From the NCBI GenBank assembly GCA_910574195.1, contig CAJTBF010000004.1, positions 124,001 through 188,000 of the forward strand: DNA of 64,000 nucleotides, given 5' to 3'. Both the position numbers and the translations under genes were made by a program. Position 1 is the first letter of the stretch. The number at the start of each line of letters is the position of its first letter. This DNA is from Lachnospiraceae bacterium (GTDB lineage: Bacteria; Bacillota; Clostridia; Lachnospirales; Lachnospiraceae). This document shows positions 18,152 through 29,497 of the stretch, piece after piece. A model generated the notes under the pieces. That model saw nothing but the letters and a program-made list of their open reading frames with translations, was not told the origin of the DNA and did not search any database.

Positions 18152-18180
18152 ATTCTATACTAATTTCCCACTTTTTTCAA
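18152..18180 (-). promoter_or_regulatory. Promoter for efp
   Basis: On the minus strand TTGAAA (18175-18180), 17 bases, TAGAAT (18152-18157). The -35 box overlaps the yqeG stop codon. Confidence 0.55.
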
Positions 18181-18695
18181 CCTTTTTTTCTTTCATTCCT
18201 ACGTTCTTTTTTATAGAAGTAAAGCACGATTCGTTCCAGATAGCGTTTCAGCACAATTTGAATCTCCTCTTTCGGATGAATCGGTTTTACCAGAATGCTG
18301 CGTATCTTTGCCCGTTTTGCCCCCCACACATCCGTAAAAAGCTGATCCCCTACAAACAGCGTATCCGAGCGCGTTGTTCCCATCAGCTCCATAGCACGGA
18401 CGTAATTCTTTGTGGAAGGTTTATGGGCATTATAAATATAATTCGTCTGGATCTCTTCATTAAACATCCTCACCCGCGCCTCCTGATTGTTTGAAATCAA
18501 ACAGGAGGAAAATCCGATTTTCTCCAGTCTTTCGAACAGTTTTTTTGCACGGGCATCTGCCGGAGCCCCGTGAGGCACCAACGTATTATCTATATCGAAT
18601 ATCACTCCCCGATACCCTTCCTGGTACAGCTTTTCAAATGAAATGAAATACGTGGAAGCCACATAATCATCCGGAAAAAACAATTCAAACATCAT
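18177..18695 (-). CDS. yqeG: YqeG-family HAD phosphatase
   Basis: A 172-residue HAD class IIIA phosphatase. Motif I IFDIDNTLVPHG, motif II SNN, and motifs III/IV (KPSTKNY, FVGDQLFTDVWGAKR) are intact. YqeG-type enzymes are near-universal in Firmicutes; the substrate is poorly defined. It overlaps the upstream kinase gene by 4 bases (ATGA), so both are in one operon. MM at the start leaves one residue of ambiguity. A basic tail (KKERRNERKKG) ends the protein. Confidence 0.92.
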   Translation of the reverse strand: MMFELFFPDDYVASTYFISFEKLYQEGYRGVIFDIDNTLVPHGAPADARAKKLFERLEKIGFSSCLISNNQEARVRMFNEEIQTNYIYNAHKPSTKNYVRAMELMGTTRSDTLFVGDQLFTDVWGAKRAKIRSILVKPIHPKEEIQIVLKRYLERIVLYFYKKERRNERKKG

Positions 18696-19477
18696 GCCCT
18701 CTCCTGTTCTGTCAATTTACGAACCAGCTCCTCGCAAATCTGAAGCACACTCTTTTGATCTGTATGAACCACAATATCCGCTGCCGCCTCATATTTTTCA
18801 CGGCGTTTTTCCATCAACTCTGCGATATATGCTTCGTTATTATTTCCGTTCAGAAGCGGGCGATCCGTACTGTCCTTAACACGTTCATAGATTGTACCGG
18901 GCCGGGCCGTCAAAAGTACCACCCTGCCGTTCTTCCTCATCTCCGCCACATTTTCTGCACGGAGCGCCGCGCCGCCTCCACAGGAGATAATCACATTCTT
19001 TTCTTTTTGCAGTTCCACAAGAAGCGCTGTCTCCTTATCCCGGAAGTATGCTTCCCCATAGACGGCAAAAATATCCGGAATACACATTGCTTCCCGTTCT
19101 GCAATCACCTGATCCATCTCCACCACTTTCATGGCAAACATCGTACTCAGATAATCCGATACCGTACTTTTTCCGACACCCATAAATCCGATCAGAACAA
19201 TATTATAATTAAACAACTGGTGTGCCTGCACACGCTTGCCGTTTCTTACAATTCTTTGGAATACGTCTTCCATCTCATCCCGATACCGCTGTTCCCTTAG
19301 CCGCTCCTCTCTTCTCTGTTCCTGCTTTTTCTCCTGTACCGGCTGAAGAATCGGCAAACCATACTTTTTCTTATACGACACAATTTTCTCAATCAGTGCA
19401 TTCCGTTCTATCAGGGCGTCTATCATCTTATCGTCACACATCGCAAGCTGTTCGCGGTACATCTCCAGATCGTTCAT
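18692..19477 (-). CDS. aroK: Chorismate mutase-like / shikimate kinase fusion
   Basis: A 261-residue protein of two parts. Residues 1-~85 follow the AroQ chorismate mutase helix pattern (YREQLAMCDDKMIDALIER, SYKKKYGLPI). Residues 92-258 are shikimate kinase: Walker A GFMGVGKST (97-105), D122, R146, GGG 167-169 and the lid DRPLL (R206). The mutase part keeps R8, R25, K37/K38 and E49, but Q45 and Q48 stand where Asp and Arg are usual, so its activity is uncertain. In Bacillus the mutase and the kinase act in one complex, which makes the fusion sensible. AAGGAGA precedes the ATG at 19477; the upstream frame is not family-like. It is not within an aro operon. Confidence 0.88.
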   Translation of the reverse strand: MNDLEMYREQLAMCDDKMIDALIERNALIEKIVSYKKKYGLPILQPVQEKKQEQRREERLREQRYRDEMEDVFQRIVRNGKRVQAHQLFNYNIVLIGFMGVGKSTVSDYLSTMFAMKVVEMDQVIAEREAMCIPDIFAVYGEAYFRDKETALLVELQKEKNVIISCGGGAALRAENVAEMRKNGRVVLLTARPGTIYERVKDSTDRPLLNGNNNEAYIAELMEKRREKYEAAADIVVHTDQKSVLQICEELVRKLTEQERA

Positions 19478-19631
19478 CGCCGTCTCCTTTTTCCTTTTAT
19501 CTTCTTGCTGCTTTTGAAACTGCCCCGTCTTCTGAGCAAGCAAAAAACAGTCGTCTTTTCTCTACAAAGCACGCTATATTATAACAGCTTTTGCCCTCTG
19601 CCGCAAGCGCCGTAATTCAACTTCTGATTTT

Positions 19632-20456
19632 CTATTTTTCCCCTTTTTCCAACGCCGCCTTTACATCCGCTTTAAATACGTTCCAGGCTTCTTCCTTCTC
19701 CACAAAATACTTCGGACAGTTTTTGCCCGTCACATCGTAGTGCCGAATCACCGCTTCCTCATTCAACTGAAACTTACGGCATAAAAAGGCGGTCAGCTGC
19801 ACCATCGAAGCATACGTCTTGTCTGTAAATACTCCTGTCTCATCGGGATGGCAGCATTCAATGGAAATCGTATCATGATTGCGCTCATTTGAGGCATATG
19901 CAACCTCCCAGGTGGGTACACACTGCACAATCTCCCCCTGAAGTCCCACCACAAAATGGCTGCTTACCGAAGTTCCGTGTCCGTCCTGCAGCCCGTTAAA
20001 ATAATCCCTGTTGGCCTGCGCAGTGCTCCCCGGATTTGCCGTATAATGAATGACAATTCCCGTGATCGGGTCTGTCTCCGTCCCCGGGCGGGAATATTCA
20101 TTTACATCCAGAAGCTGTACGCTGATTTCCGGTTCCGAGGCATCCAAATCCAGCCCGCTTGTTTTCTCTTCCTCTTTTGAAGAGGAACACCGAAAAATTC
20201 CCAACACGACCAATAGCACCAGTAACGCGCCAAATCCTATGCCAATCAAAAGACTTTTTCCATCCAGTTCTGCGCCCCGGATTCTCTGCCAAAGACTCTT
20301 TCTGTTTCTTTTGCGCTTTTTCGTCCGCTTCCTTTTCTTTTTAGAACCTGCCGTTTTCCGAACTGTGTTTTTGATTTCTGCCCCTTTGGAACCGACAGTC
20401 TTTTCTTCTATATTTCTCTGCCCTGTACTCTTTTGTACTTCATCCTTTTGTTCCAT
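19632..20456 (-). CDS. Membrane-anchored N-acetylmuramoyl-L-alanine amidase
   Basis: A 274-residue protein. A Lys/Arg-rich cytoplasmic N-terminus (residues 1-60) leads to one membrane helix (68-88) and an external Amidase_2 domain (~110-270). Zinc ligands are H137 (IHYTAN), H239 (IRHYD) and C247 (KNCPKYF), as in T7 lysozyme-type amidases. It cleaves the lactyl-amide bond of peptidoglycan. The ribosome site (AAAGAGAA) is weak. The very basic cytoplasmic tail is unusual in length and may bind nucleic acid or membrane. Confidence 0.9.
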   Translation of the reverse strand: MEQKDEVQKSTGQRNIEEKTVGSKGAEIKNTVRKTAGSKKKRKRTKKRKRNRKSLWQRIRGAELDGKSLLIGIGFGALLVLLVVLGIFRCSSSKEEEKTSGLDLDASEPEISVQLLDVNEYSRPGTETDPITGIVIHYTANPGSTAQANRDYFNGLQDGHGTSVSSHFVVGLQGEIVQCVPTWEVAYASNERNHDTISIECCHPDETGVFTDKTYASMVQLTAFLCRKFQLNEEAVIRHYDVTGKNCPKYFVEKEEAWNVFKADVKAALEKGEK

Positions 20457-20602
20457 TTCTCTTTTGCTTTGTACTCCTCTGCTGCTTTCCTCTCACTTCC
20501 GCCCACCGGTATGCCGGCAGACAAAAACGGCTCTTTTTCCTCATATGATTTTTATCTTATCATATTTTCCTTAATATTCTCAAAACCAAATATGAATTTT
20601 CT

Positions 20603-20641
20603 ATTAAAAGAAGCCGGGAATTTCCTTTTCAGATTCCCGGC
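20603..20641 (-). terminator. guaB terminator
   Basis: On the minus strand a 9-bp stem GCCGGGAAT / ATTCCCGGC with a short loop, followed by TTCTTTTA. It lies about 10 bases after the guaB stop. Confidence 0.85.
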
Positions 20642-20650
20642 CTCCTTATT

Positions 20651-22171
<1,521 letters not shown>

Positions 22172-22208
22172 TTAACCGGGAGAAAACCGTAGCAATGTTT
22201 TAACTGAT

Positions 22209-22237
22209 ATAGTACAGAAATTCAGGTTCCTTGTCAA
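22209..22237 (-). promoter_or_regulatory. Promoter for guaB
   Basis: On the minus strand TTGACA (22232-22237), 17 bases, TACTAT (22209-22214), about 100 bases before the guaB start. Confidence 0.7.
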
Positions 22238-22269
22238 GCATTTTAAAAAAAAGAGAATATAAGGTATAG

Positions 22270-24032
<1,763 letters not shown>

Positions 24033-24064
24033 TCACCTCATCTATTTTTTCACAACTTTGTGTT

Positions 24065-24352
24065 TTATGCTTCTACGATCGCGAGAATATCACTTTGCTT
24101 CACAATGATGTATTCCTCTCCATCCAGTTCCACATCTGTACCCGCATACTTTGAATAAATTACTTTATCGCCCGTCTTCACCTGCATCGTAACTTCTTTT
24201 CCATCTATATTCCCGCCAGGTCCGACTGCAACAACCTCTGCTTCCTGCGGCTTTTCCTTTGCCTGCCCTGGAAGAACGATACCAGACTTTGTTGTCTCTT
24301 CTGCTTCTAACTGTTTTAATACAATCTTGTCACCCAAAGGTACTAACTTCAT
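24065..24352 (-). CDS. groS: Co-chaperonin GroES
   Basis: A 95-residue 10-kDa lid of the GroEL chamber. It has the start MKLVPLGDKIVLKQLEAEE, the mobile loop (TTKSGIVLPGQAKEKPQ) and the end YIIVKQSDILAIVE. First gene of the groS-groL operon, with AAGGAGGA before the ATG and CIRCE about 30 bases upstream. Confidence 0.99.
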   Translation of the reverse strand: MKLVPLGDKIVLKQLEAEETTKSGIVLPGQAKEKPQEAEVVAVGPGGNIDGKEVTMQVKTGDKVIYSKYAGTDVELDGEEYIIVKQSDILAIVEA

Positions 24353-24382
24353 TGTAATTCCTCCTTCAAATGTTATTCTTTG

Positions 24383-24409
24383 TTAGCACTCATATCATTC
24401 GAGTGCTAA
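24383..24409 (-). promoter_or_regulatory. CIRCE operator (HrcA site)
   Basis: A perfect TTAGCACTC, nine bases, GAGTGCTAA, the known operator of the HrcA heat-shock repressor. It lies between the groS promoter and its ribosome site. Confidence 0.98.
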
Positions 24410-24420
24410 GCCCTGAATAT

Positions 24421-24449
24421 AAAATAGCACTCTGACACACATTTGTCAA
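24421..24449 (-). promoter_or_regulatory. groESL promoter
   Basis: On the minus strand TTGACA (24444-24449), 17 bases, TATTTT (24421-24426), just before CIRCE. A half CIRCE-like GAGTGC lies in the spacer. Confidence 0.8.
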
Positions 24450-24486
24450 CCACGTTTCTAAATTTTTATAATTAGTTTATAAAACT

Positions 24487-24632
24487 GTCACTATTCACGG
24501 TGCCTTGCACCTTGCTGCAAGGCATCCGGCCAGTAAAGCAGCGGTTTCAGGCATCCAGCCCCTCGCCCTTCGGCGACTTTTCAATGGGCTGGATGTGTAC
24601 AGTTCGCGGCCGGTCAGGCCGTGAGCTGTAAC
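24487..24632. mobile_element. MITE-like element, copy 1 (146 bp)
   Basis: Terminal inverted repeats of 14 bp: GTCACTATTCACGG at one end and CCGTGAGCTGTAAC at the other (10 of 14 pair). An identical 8-bp direct repeat ATAAAACT flanks it (24479-24486 and 24633-24640), as expected of a transposition target duplication. The interior holds three hairpins: TGCCTTGC/GCAAGGCA, CATCCAGCCC/GGGCTGGATG, and the end module TACAG...CTGTA. It has no coding capacity, so a transposase would act in trans. It sits between the groESL promoter and the stop of the gene at 24645. Confidence 0.8.
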
Positions 24633-24644
24633 ATAAAACTTCTT

Positions 24645-24959
24645 TTATTCCTCTTTATTCTCCGGCACGCTGAAAAATCCGTTCTCAATCCGAAATATCA
24701 CCATATTTCCGTCCTCCGACTGATACCGTTCTTTCACAACACCCGTGCAGTACAGAATCTCCTTCTTGGTAGAAATATAACACTGATACTTTGCGTCCAG
24801 AGAGATTGCCGTCAAATCCTGCTCTTTTAGCTTCAGGTATATGTAGTCTCCTTCCATATCATACCGGAATACTTTACAGTGATGTGTCGTATCATCCAAA
24901 ACCGTATCCGCAGAAATGGTCTTTGTCATCTGTAAATCTACCTGATTTCCTTCATACAT
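24645..24959 (-). CDS. Conserved small protein, function unknown
   Basis: A 104-residue soluble protein rich in beta-strands (CKVFRYDMEGDYIYLKLKEQDL, KYQCYISTKKEILYCTGVVKERY, MVIFRIENGFFSV). The strand order with an early charged segment resembles the N-terminal barrel of PilZ/YcgR-like proteins, but the RxxxR PilZ motif is not present. The ATG at 24959 follows AAGGAGGA by about 9 bases; the frame upstream is not coding-like. It follows codY and ends 12 bases before the MITE-like element. Confidence 0.6.
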   Translation of the reverse strand: MYEGNQVDLQMTKTISADTVLDDTTHHCKVFRYDMEGDYIYLKLKEQDLTAISLDAKYQCYISTKKEILYCTGVVKERYQSEDGNMVIFRIENGFFSVPENKEE

Positions 24960-25194
24960 CGTTCTTTCCTCCTTGCCTGTCATCGTACAGGATATCCTGT
25001 CCTTTCTCCCGCCGGACAGTCCAAAAACCGGCCTCGGCCGCTTTTTCCCCATACATAAGATATGAAAATCAACAAGAAGCTGCTGCAAAACGCAAAGAAT
25101 ACACAATATGCAGTTGTAAGACTTCTTATAATCAAACTGTATATTGTATGTATCCGCTATTTTGCAACAGCCCTTCCCTGCTTTCTCCTTGATC

Positions 25195-25986
25195 TTACAG
25201 GATGCTTTCCGTTCTTTCTTTTCTGATCTTCTCTAACTCTGTAAATACATAATCATTCAGAACCTTGATATATGTACCTTTCATTCCGGAAGAGCGGGAT
25301 TCAATCACCCCGGCACTTTCAAACTTCCGTAATGCATTGACAATAACGGAACGGGTAATCCCGACTCTGTCCGCGATTTTACTCGCCACCAGAATTCCTT
25401 CCGTCCCTCCTAATTCATCAAAAATATGAAGAATCGCCTCCAGCTCAGAAAAGGACAGCGTCCCGATGGCCGATTGTACAATATGCTCTTTTCTGGACTC
25501 TTCCGCACTTTCCTCATTCACGGACCGAAGCATCTCCAAACCCACAACTGCCGTTCCATACTCACTTAAAATAATATCATCAATTTCATAAAGGGAATCC
25601 TGCTTATAGATAAACAATGTTCCCAATCGTTCCCCTGCAATGTCAATGGGCGTTACAATCGCCTGATACCCCTTTACTGTCTCCGACGAAAAACCGAGCG
25701 TTTCTAAATTCACATTCTCTTTCGTAGACAGGATGCTCAGCAGACGTTCGTTCAACATCTCATCTATATGCATCCCTATGGTCTCTGCAAGCAGTTCCTG
25801 AAGACCTGCCACCGCTTCTGACTGGCTCACACCGAGAAGCTTTCCCTTCTTACTTACTACTAGAACATTCGAGTCAAGAATCTCTGTCATAACTGCACAA
25901 ATGTCGTTAAAAACCACCTTGCTGGAATTGTTATTGTGCAGCAACTTGTTGATTTTCCGCGTCTTGTCTAATAATTGTACACTCAT
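25195..25986 (-). CDS. codY: GTP/branched-chain amino acid-sensing repressor CodY
   Basis: A 263-residue global regulator. An N-terminal GAF domain (residues ~1-155, start MSVQLLDKTRKINKLL) binds isoleucine/valine; a C-terminal winged helix (ASKIADRVGITRSVIVNALRKFESAG) binds DNA. It represses nitrogen and amino-acid genes in good growth. A GTG at 25989 directly precedes the ATG at 25986; GGAGGA is 6 bases from the ATG, so the ATG is used. It follows topA, the usual Clostridia arrangement. Confidence 0.97.
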   Translation of the reverse strand: MSVQLLDKTRKINKLLHNNNSSKVVFNDICAVMTEILDSNVLVVSKKGKLLGVSQSEAVAGLQELLAETIGMHIDEMLNERLLSILSTKENVNLETLGFSSETVKGYQAIVTPIDIAGERLGTLFIYKQDSLYEIDDIILSEYGTAVVGLEMLRSVNEESAEESRKEHIVQSAIGTLSFSELEAILHIFDELGGTEGILVASKIADRVGITRSVIVNALRKFESAGVIESRSSGMKGTYIKVLNDYVFTELEKIRKERTESIL

Positions 25987-26131
25987 CACGTTCCTCCGAT
26001 CTCTACTTGAGTACTTTTTTGTCTGATACGAAATCTGTTCCTCTTTTCAAACGAACAATTGTGTAACTAACTTTCCTCAATTTGTCAGATAAAGTCATGG
26101 TATCATACAACTTACAAAATAGCAATCTGAT

Positions 26132-28219
26132 TTACGAATTTTCTGATTTTTCTAATTTTCTATTCTTTACATATCCGCATTTCTCATTTGCACAGACAAG
26201 CTTATTTCCTTTTTCTAACATATAGCCGCCGCATTCCGGACACTTTTCTGTGGATGGCTTCTGCCAGGACATAAAATCACACTCCGGACTATTTTCACAT
26301 CCATAATATCTTCTGCCTTTTTTCGTCTTGCGAATGACTACTTCCTTTCCACAGAGCGGACAGGGGACTCCGATCTTCTCCAGGTACGGCTTTGTATTCC
26401 GGCATTCCGGAAATCCCGGACACGCAAGGAACTTTCCATGAGGCCCATACTTGACCACCATATTGCGCCCGCACTCCTCGCAGATCACATCGGTCACTTC
26501 ATCTTCAATCGTTACACTTTCCTGCTCTTTCTCTGCGATCTGTACCGCTTCGTCCAGGTCCGGGTAAAAATTGCGGATGACTTCTTTCCAGGGGACTTTC
26601 CCTTCCTCCACCATATCCAGAAGTCCTTCCATATTTGCCGTAAAGCTCACGTCTACAATGCTGGGGAACGACTGCTTCATAATATGATCCACGACTTCTC
26701 CAATCTCTGTCAGATAAAGATTCTTTCCCTCTTTCGTCACATAACGTCTTGCCAGAATGGTTGTAATCGTAGGCGCGTACGTACTGGGACGTCCAATTCC
26801 CTGTTCCTCCAGCGCCTTTACCAGCGTTGCCTCTGTGAAATGCGAGGGCGGCTGCGTAAAATGCTGTTTGGACTGAAAACTTTCTTTTGTAAGTTCCGTG
26901 TCCGGTCCCAGCGCATTGACCAGTACATTACTTTCCTCTTTTTCTTCTTCCGCTTCCATATATACGGAGCGGAACCCTTCAAACAGTACCCGGGAAGTGG
27001 ACACCGTGAATACATAATCACCCGCCCCGATTTTTACAGAAGTGGTCTCGAATCTGGCCGGCTGCATCCGGCTGGCTGTAAAACGCTTCCAGATTAACTG
27101 ATACAGACGGAATTGATCCCGTGTCAGGGAATCTTTGATAGAAGCGGGAGTTCTGGTAATGTCCGATGGACGGATCGCCTCATGGGCATCCTGAATCTTC
27201 TGTTCCGTCTGTTTTACCGTACCTCTTTCGGCTACATATTCCTCTCCGTATGTCTGCCCGATATACGATCTCGCGGCCGCATCTGCTTCTACTGAAATGC
27301 GGGTAGAATCCGTACGCAGATAACTGATCACACCTACCGTTCCGGTCCCTTTGATATCAACTCCCTCATACAACTGCTGTGCAATCCGCATGGTCTTCTG
27401 TGTTCCAAAATTCAGCGCTTTCGCCGCTTCCTGCTGCAGCGTACTGGTCGTAAAAGGAAGGGGGCTTTTCCGGATACGTTCCCCCTTTTTGATACTCACA
27501 ATCTGGTATGCCGCATTGTCTACTTCCTGTAAAATCTGATCCAGTTCTTCCCTGGAGTGTATGACTAGTTTCTGTTTCTTTGTCCCGTAAAATTTCGCCA
27601 CCAAAGGACGCTTTTCACCGGGAATCCGAAGTATGGCATCTAAGGACCAGTACTCCTGCGGAATAAACGCATTGATCTCTTCCTCCCGGTCTGCAATCAT
27701 TCGAAGCGCCACAGACTGTACTCTTCCCGCGCTCAATCCCCTCTTTACTTTTGCCCAGAGAAGCGGACTGATCCGGTATCCTACCATGCGGTCCAGGGCG
27801 CGGCGCGCCTGCTGTGCATCCACCAAATCCATATCGATCTCTCTTGGCTCTTTCAGAGACGCCTTCACCGCATTTTTTGTAATCTCATTGAACGTAATCC
27901 GACGCATTTTCTTCTCATCCAGCTTCAGCGCTGCGGATAAATGCCAGGAGATGGCCTCCCCCTCACGGTCCGGGTCGGTTGCCAGATATACACGGTCCGC
28001 CTTTTTTACTTCTTTCCGCAAGTTCGCCAGAATATCGCCTTTTCCGCGAATGGTAATATATTTCGGTTCATAATCATGCTCTACATCAATCCCCATCTGA
28101 CTTTTGGGCAAATCCCGTACATGTCCGTTGGATGCGGCAACCGTATAATTACTGCCCAAAAATTTTTTAATGGTTTTTACTTTCGCAGGCGACTCCACAA
28201 TCACAAGATAATGTGCCAT
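26132..28219 (-). CDS. topA: DNA topoisomerase I
   Basis: A 695-residue type IA topoisomerase. The TOPRIM domain starts HYLVIVESPAKVKTI and includes DPDREGEAISWH; the active tyrosine is in GVISYLRTDSTRIS; three four-cysteine zinc motifs form the C-terminus (CEECG, CPLCG, CPECG starts). It relaxes negative supercoils. The ATG at 28219 follows GGAGGG by 11 bases; the longer frame to 28288 is not family-like. Order comM-dprA-topA-codY suggests one transcription unit. Confidence 0.98.
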   Translation of the reverse strand: MAHYLVIVESPAKVKTIKKFLGSNYTVAASNGHVRDLPKSQMGIDVEHDYEPKYITIRGKGDILANLRKEVKKADRVYLATDPDREGEAISWHLSAALKLDEKKMRRITFNEITKNAVKASLKEPREIDMDLVDAQQARRALDRMVGYRISPLLWAKVKRGLSAGRVQSVALRMIADREEEINAFIPQEYWSLDAILRIPGEKRPLVAKFYGTKKQKLVIHSREELDQILQEVDNAAYQIVSIKKGERIRKSPLPFTTSTLQQEAAKALNFGTQKTMRIAQQLYEGVDIKGTGTVGVISYLRTDSTRISVEADAAARSYIGQTYGEEYVAERGTVKQTEQKIQDAHEAIRPSDITRTPASIKDSLTRDQFRLYQLIWKRFTASRMQPARFETTSVKIGAGDYVFTVSTSRVLFEGFRSVYMEAEEEKEESNVLVNALGPDTELTKESFQSKQHFTQPPSHFTEATLVKALEEQGIGRPSTYAPTITTILARRYVTKEGKNLYLTEIGEVVDHIMKQSFPSIVDVSFTANMEGLLDMVEEGKVPWKEVIRNFYPDLDEAVQIAEKEQESVTIEDEVTDVICEECGRNMVVKYGPHGKFLACPGFPECRNTKPYLEKIGVPCPLCGKEVVIRKTKKGRRYYGCENSPECDFMSWQKPSTEKCPECGGYMLEKGNKLVCANEKCGYVKNRKLEKSENS

Positions 28220-28339
28220 TTTCGTTTTTTCCCTCCACTTCGCTTCCAAATCCCCCCGGAATCTTTTCTGCAACAAATGAGATTCCATACATATTCGTCT
28301 AAATTCGGAAAAGGCGTTCCCGATATTCAGACAAGCGAG

Positions 28340-29494
28340 TTATACCCGTATATAATAATTTTGAAATACTTCTCGAATCAATCCCTTCATCTCCAAAGAA
28401 GTCAGAATCTCCATCACCTGCTGCGGGAGCATCCCTGTCTCTTCCAGAATCCTGTCCACATTCTTTGGAGAAAGAACAACTGAACTATACACCAATTCTT
28501 CCGTTCTTTCAAGCATTTTTTTCACATCCACTCTTTTTTCACAAAAAGCAGGCCCTGAAATTCCAAGTTCCTCCAATAACATTTCAGGGGATAAGAGAAT
28601 TCCCGCTCCCTGCCGGATCAACTGATTGCACCCACGGCTGAGCCTGCTGTCAATGGTTCCTGGCAGCGCATAAACATCCTTCCCTTGTTCCAATGCCAGA
28701 TCTGCAGTAATCAGGGAGCCGCTTCGCTCCTCCGCCTCCATCACCAGTACCAGATCGGACAACCCACTGATGATCCGGTTCCTTCGCGGAAAATGATAGG
28801 GCAGCGGCCTGGTTCCCGGCGGAAATTCGGAAAGGATACCGCCCCCCTGCTCCAGAATATCGTGATACAATCCGATATGTTCTCCCGGATAGCAGATATC
28901 CACTCCGTTCCCCAGTACGGCAAATGTCTTCCCTCTCCCGGACAGCGCCCCCCGTTGACCAATTCCGTCAATTCCACGGGCAAGTCCGCTGATAATTTGA
29001 ATTCCACTTTCAGAAAGCACCTTTGCAAAATCATATGCATATTTTTCTCCGTAAGGACTACATTTCCTTGCTCCCACAATAGCTACGCTGGAACAAATCT
29101 CGTCCGGCAGATCTCCTTTGATATAAAGTGCATAGGGTTTGTCCCCGATCTCGGTCAGCCTTTGGGGATAGCCCGCGTCAAAACAGGTATACATTCGAAT
29201 CTGTTTTTTTTCGAGTAAGACGTACTCTTTTTGCAGATCCCGGTTTTTCTTTGCCTGCATTATTGTATTACGATCCTTTTCATTTAAGAACTGATATTGT
29301 CGTAATTGCATTTCTTCTATATAATAAACGGCTTTTGCCGATTTCATGTATGTATGAAGCAGAATTTTTTTTCGATCTGTCAACCCTTCCATCGCCGCCA
29401 GCCAATACGCGTATTCTCTGTCTCCCTGCCCCGCTTCTCCTGTCCTTTCGTTCCTTTTTATCTCCTGCGTCGCCGTTTTGTTTTCTATTGTCAT
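28340..29494 (-). CDS. dprA: DNA-processing protein DprA
   Basis: A 384-residue protein that loads RecA on incoming single-stranded DNA. A SAM-like N-terminal region is followed by the Rossmann core (VAIVGARKCSPYGEKYA, SGLARGIDGIGQRGAL, PLPYHFPRRNRIISGL, ERSGSLITADLALEQG) and a C-terminal winged helix (~320-384). It starts 3 bases after comM ends, so the pair is coupled. Together with comM it suggests at least vestigial DNA uptake. Confidence 0.97.
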   Translation of the reverse strand: MTIENKTATQEIKRNERTGEAGQGDREYAYWLAAMEGLTDRKKILLHTYMKSAKAVYYIEEMQLRQYQFLNEKDRNTIMQAKKNRDLQKEYVLLEKKQIRMYTCFDAGYPQRLTEIGDKPYALYIKGDLPDEICSSVAIVGARKCSPYGEKYAYDFAKVLSESGIQIISGLARGIDGIGQRGALSGRGKTFAVLGNGVDICYPGEHIGLYHDILEQGGGILSEFPPGTRPLPYHFPRRNRIISGLSDLVLVMEAEERSGSLITADLALEQGKDVYALPGTIDSRLSRGCNQLIRQGAGILLSPEMLLEELGISGPAFCEKRVDVKKMLERTEELVYSSVVLSPKNVDRILEETGMLPQQVMEILTSLEMKGLIREVFQNYYIRV

Positions 29495-29497
29495 CGC

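Noticed and set aside
26137-26151. CodY-box-like sequence upstream of codY
   Set aside because: AATTTTCTGATTTTT has three mismatches to the known CodY box and lies inside the topA coding end in A/T-rich sequence.
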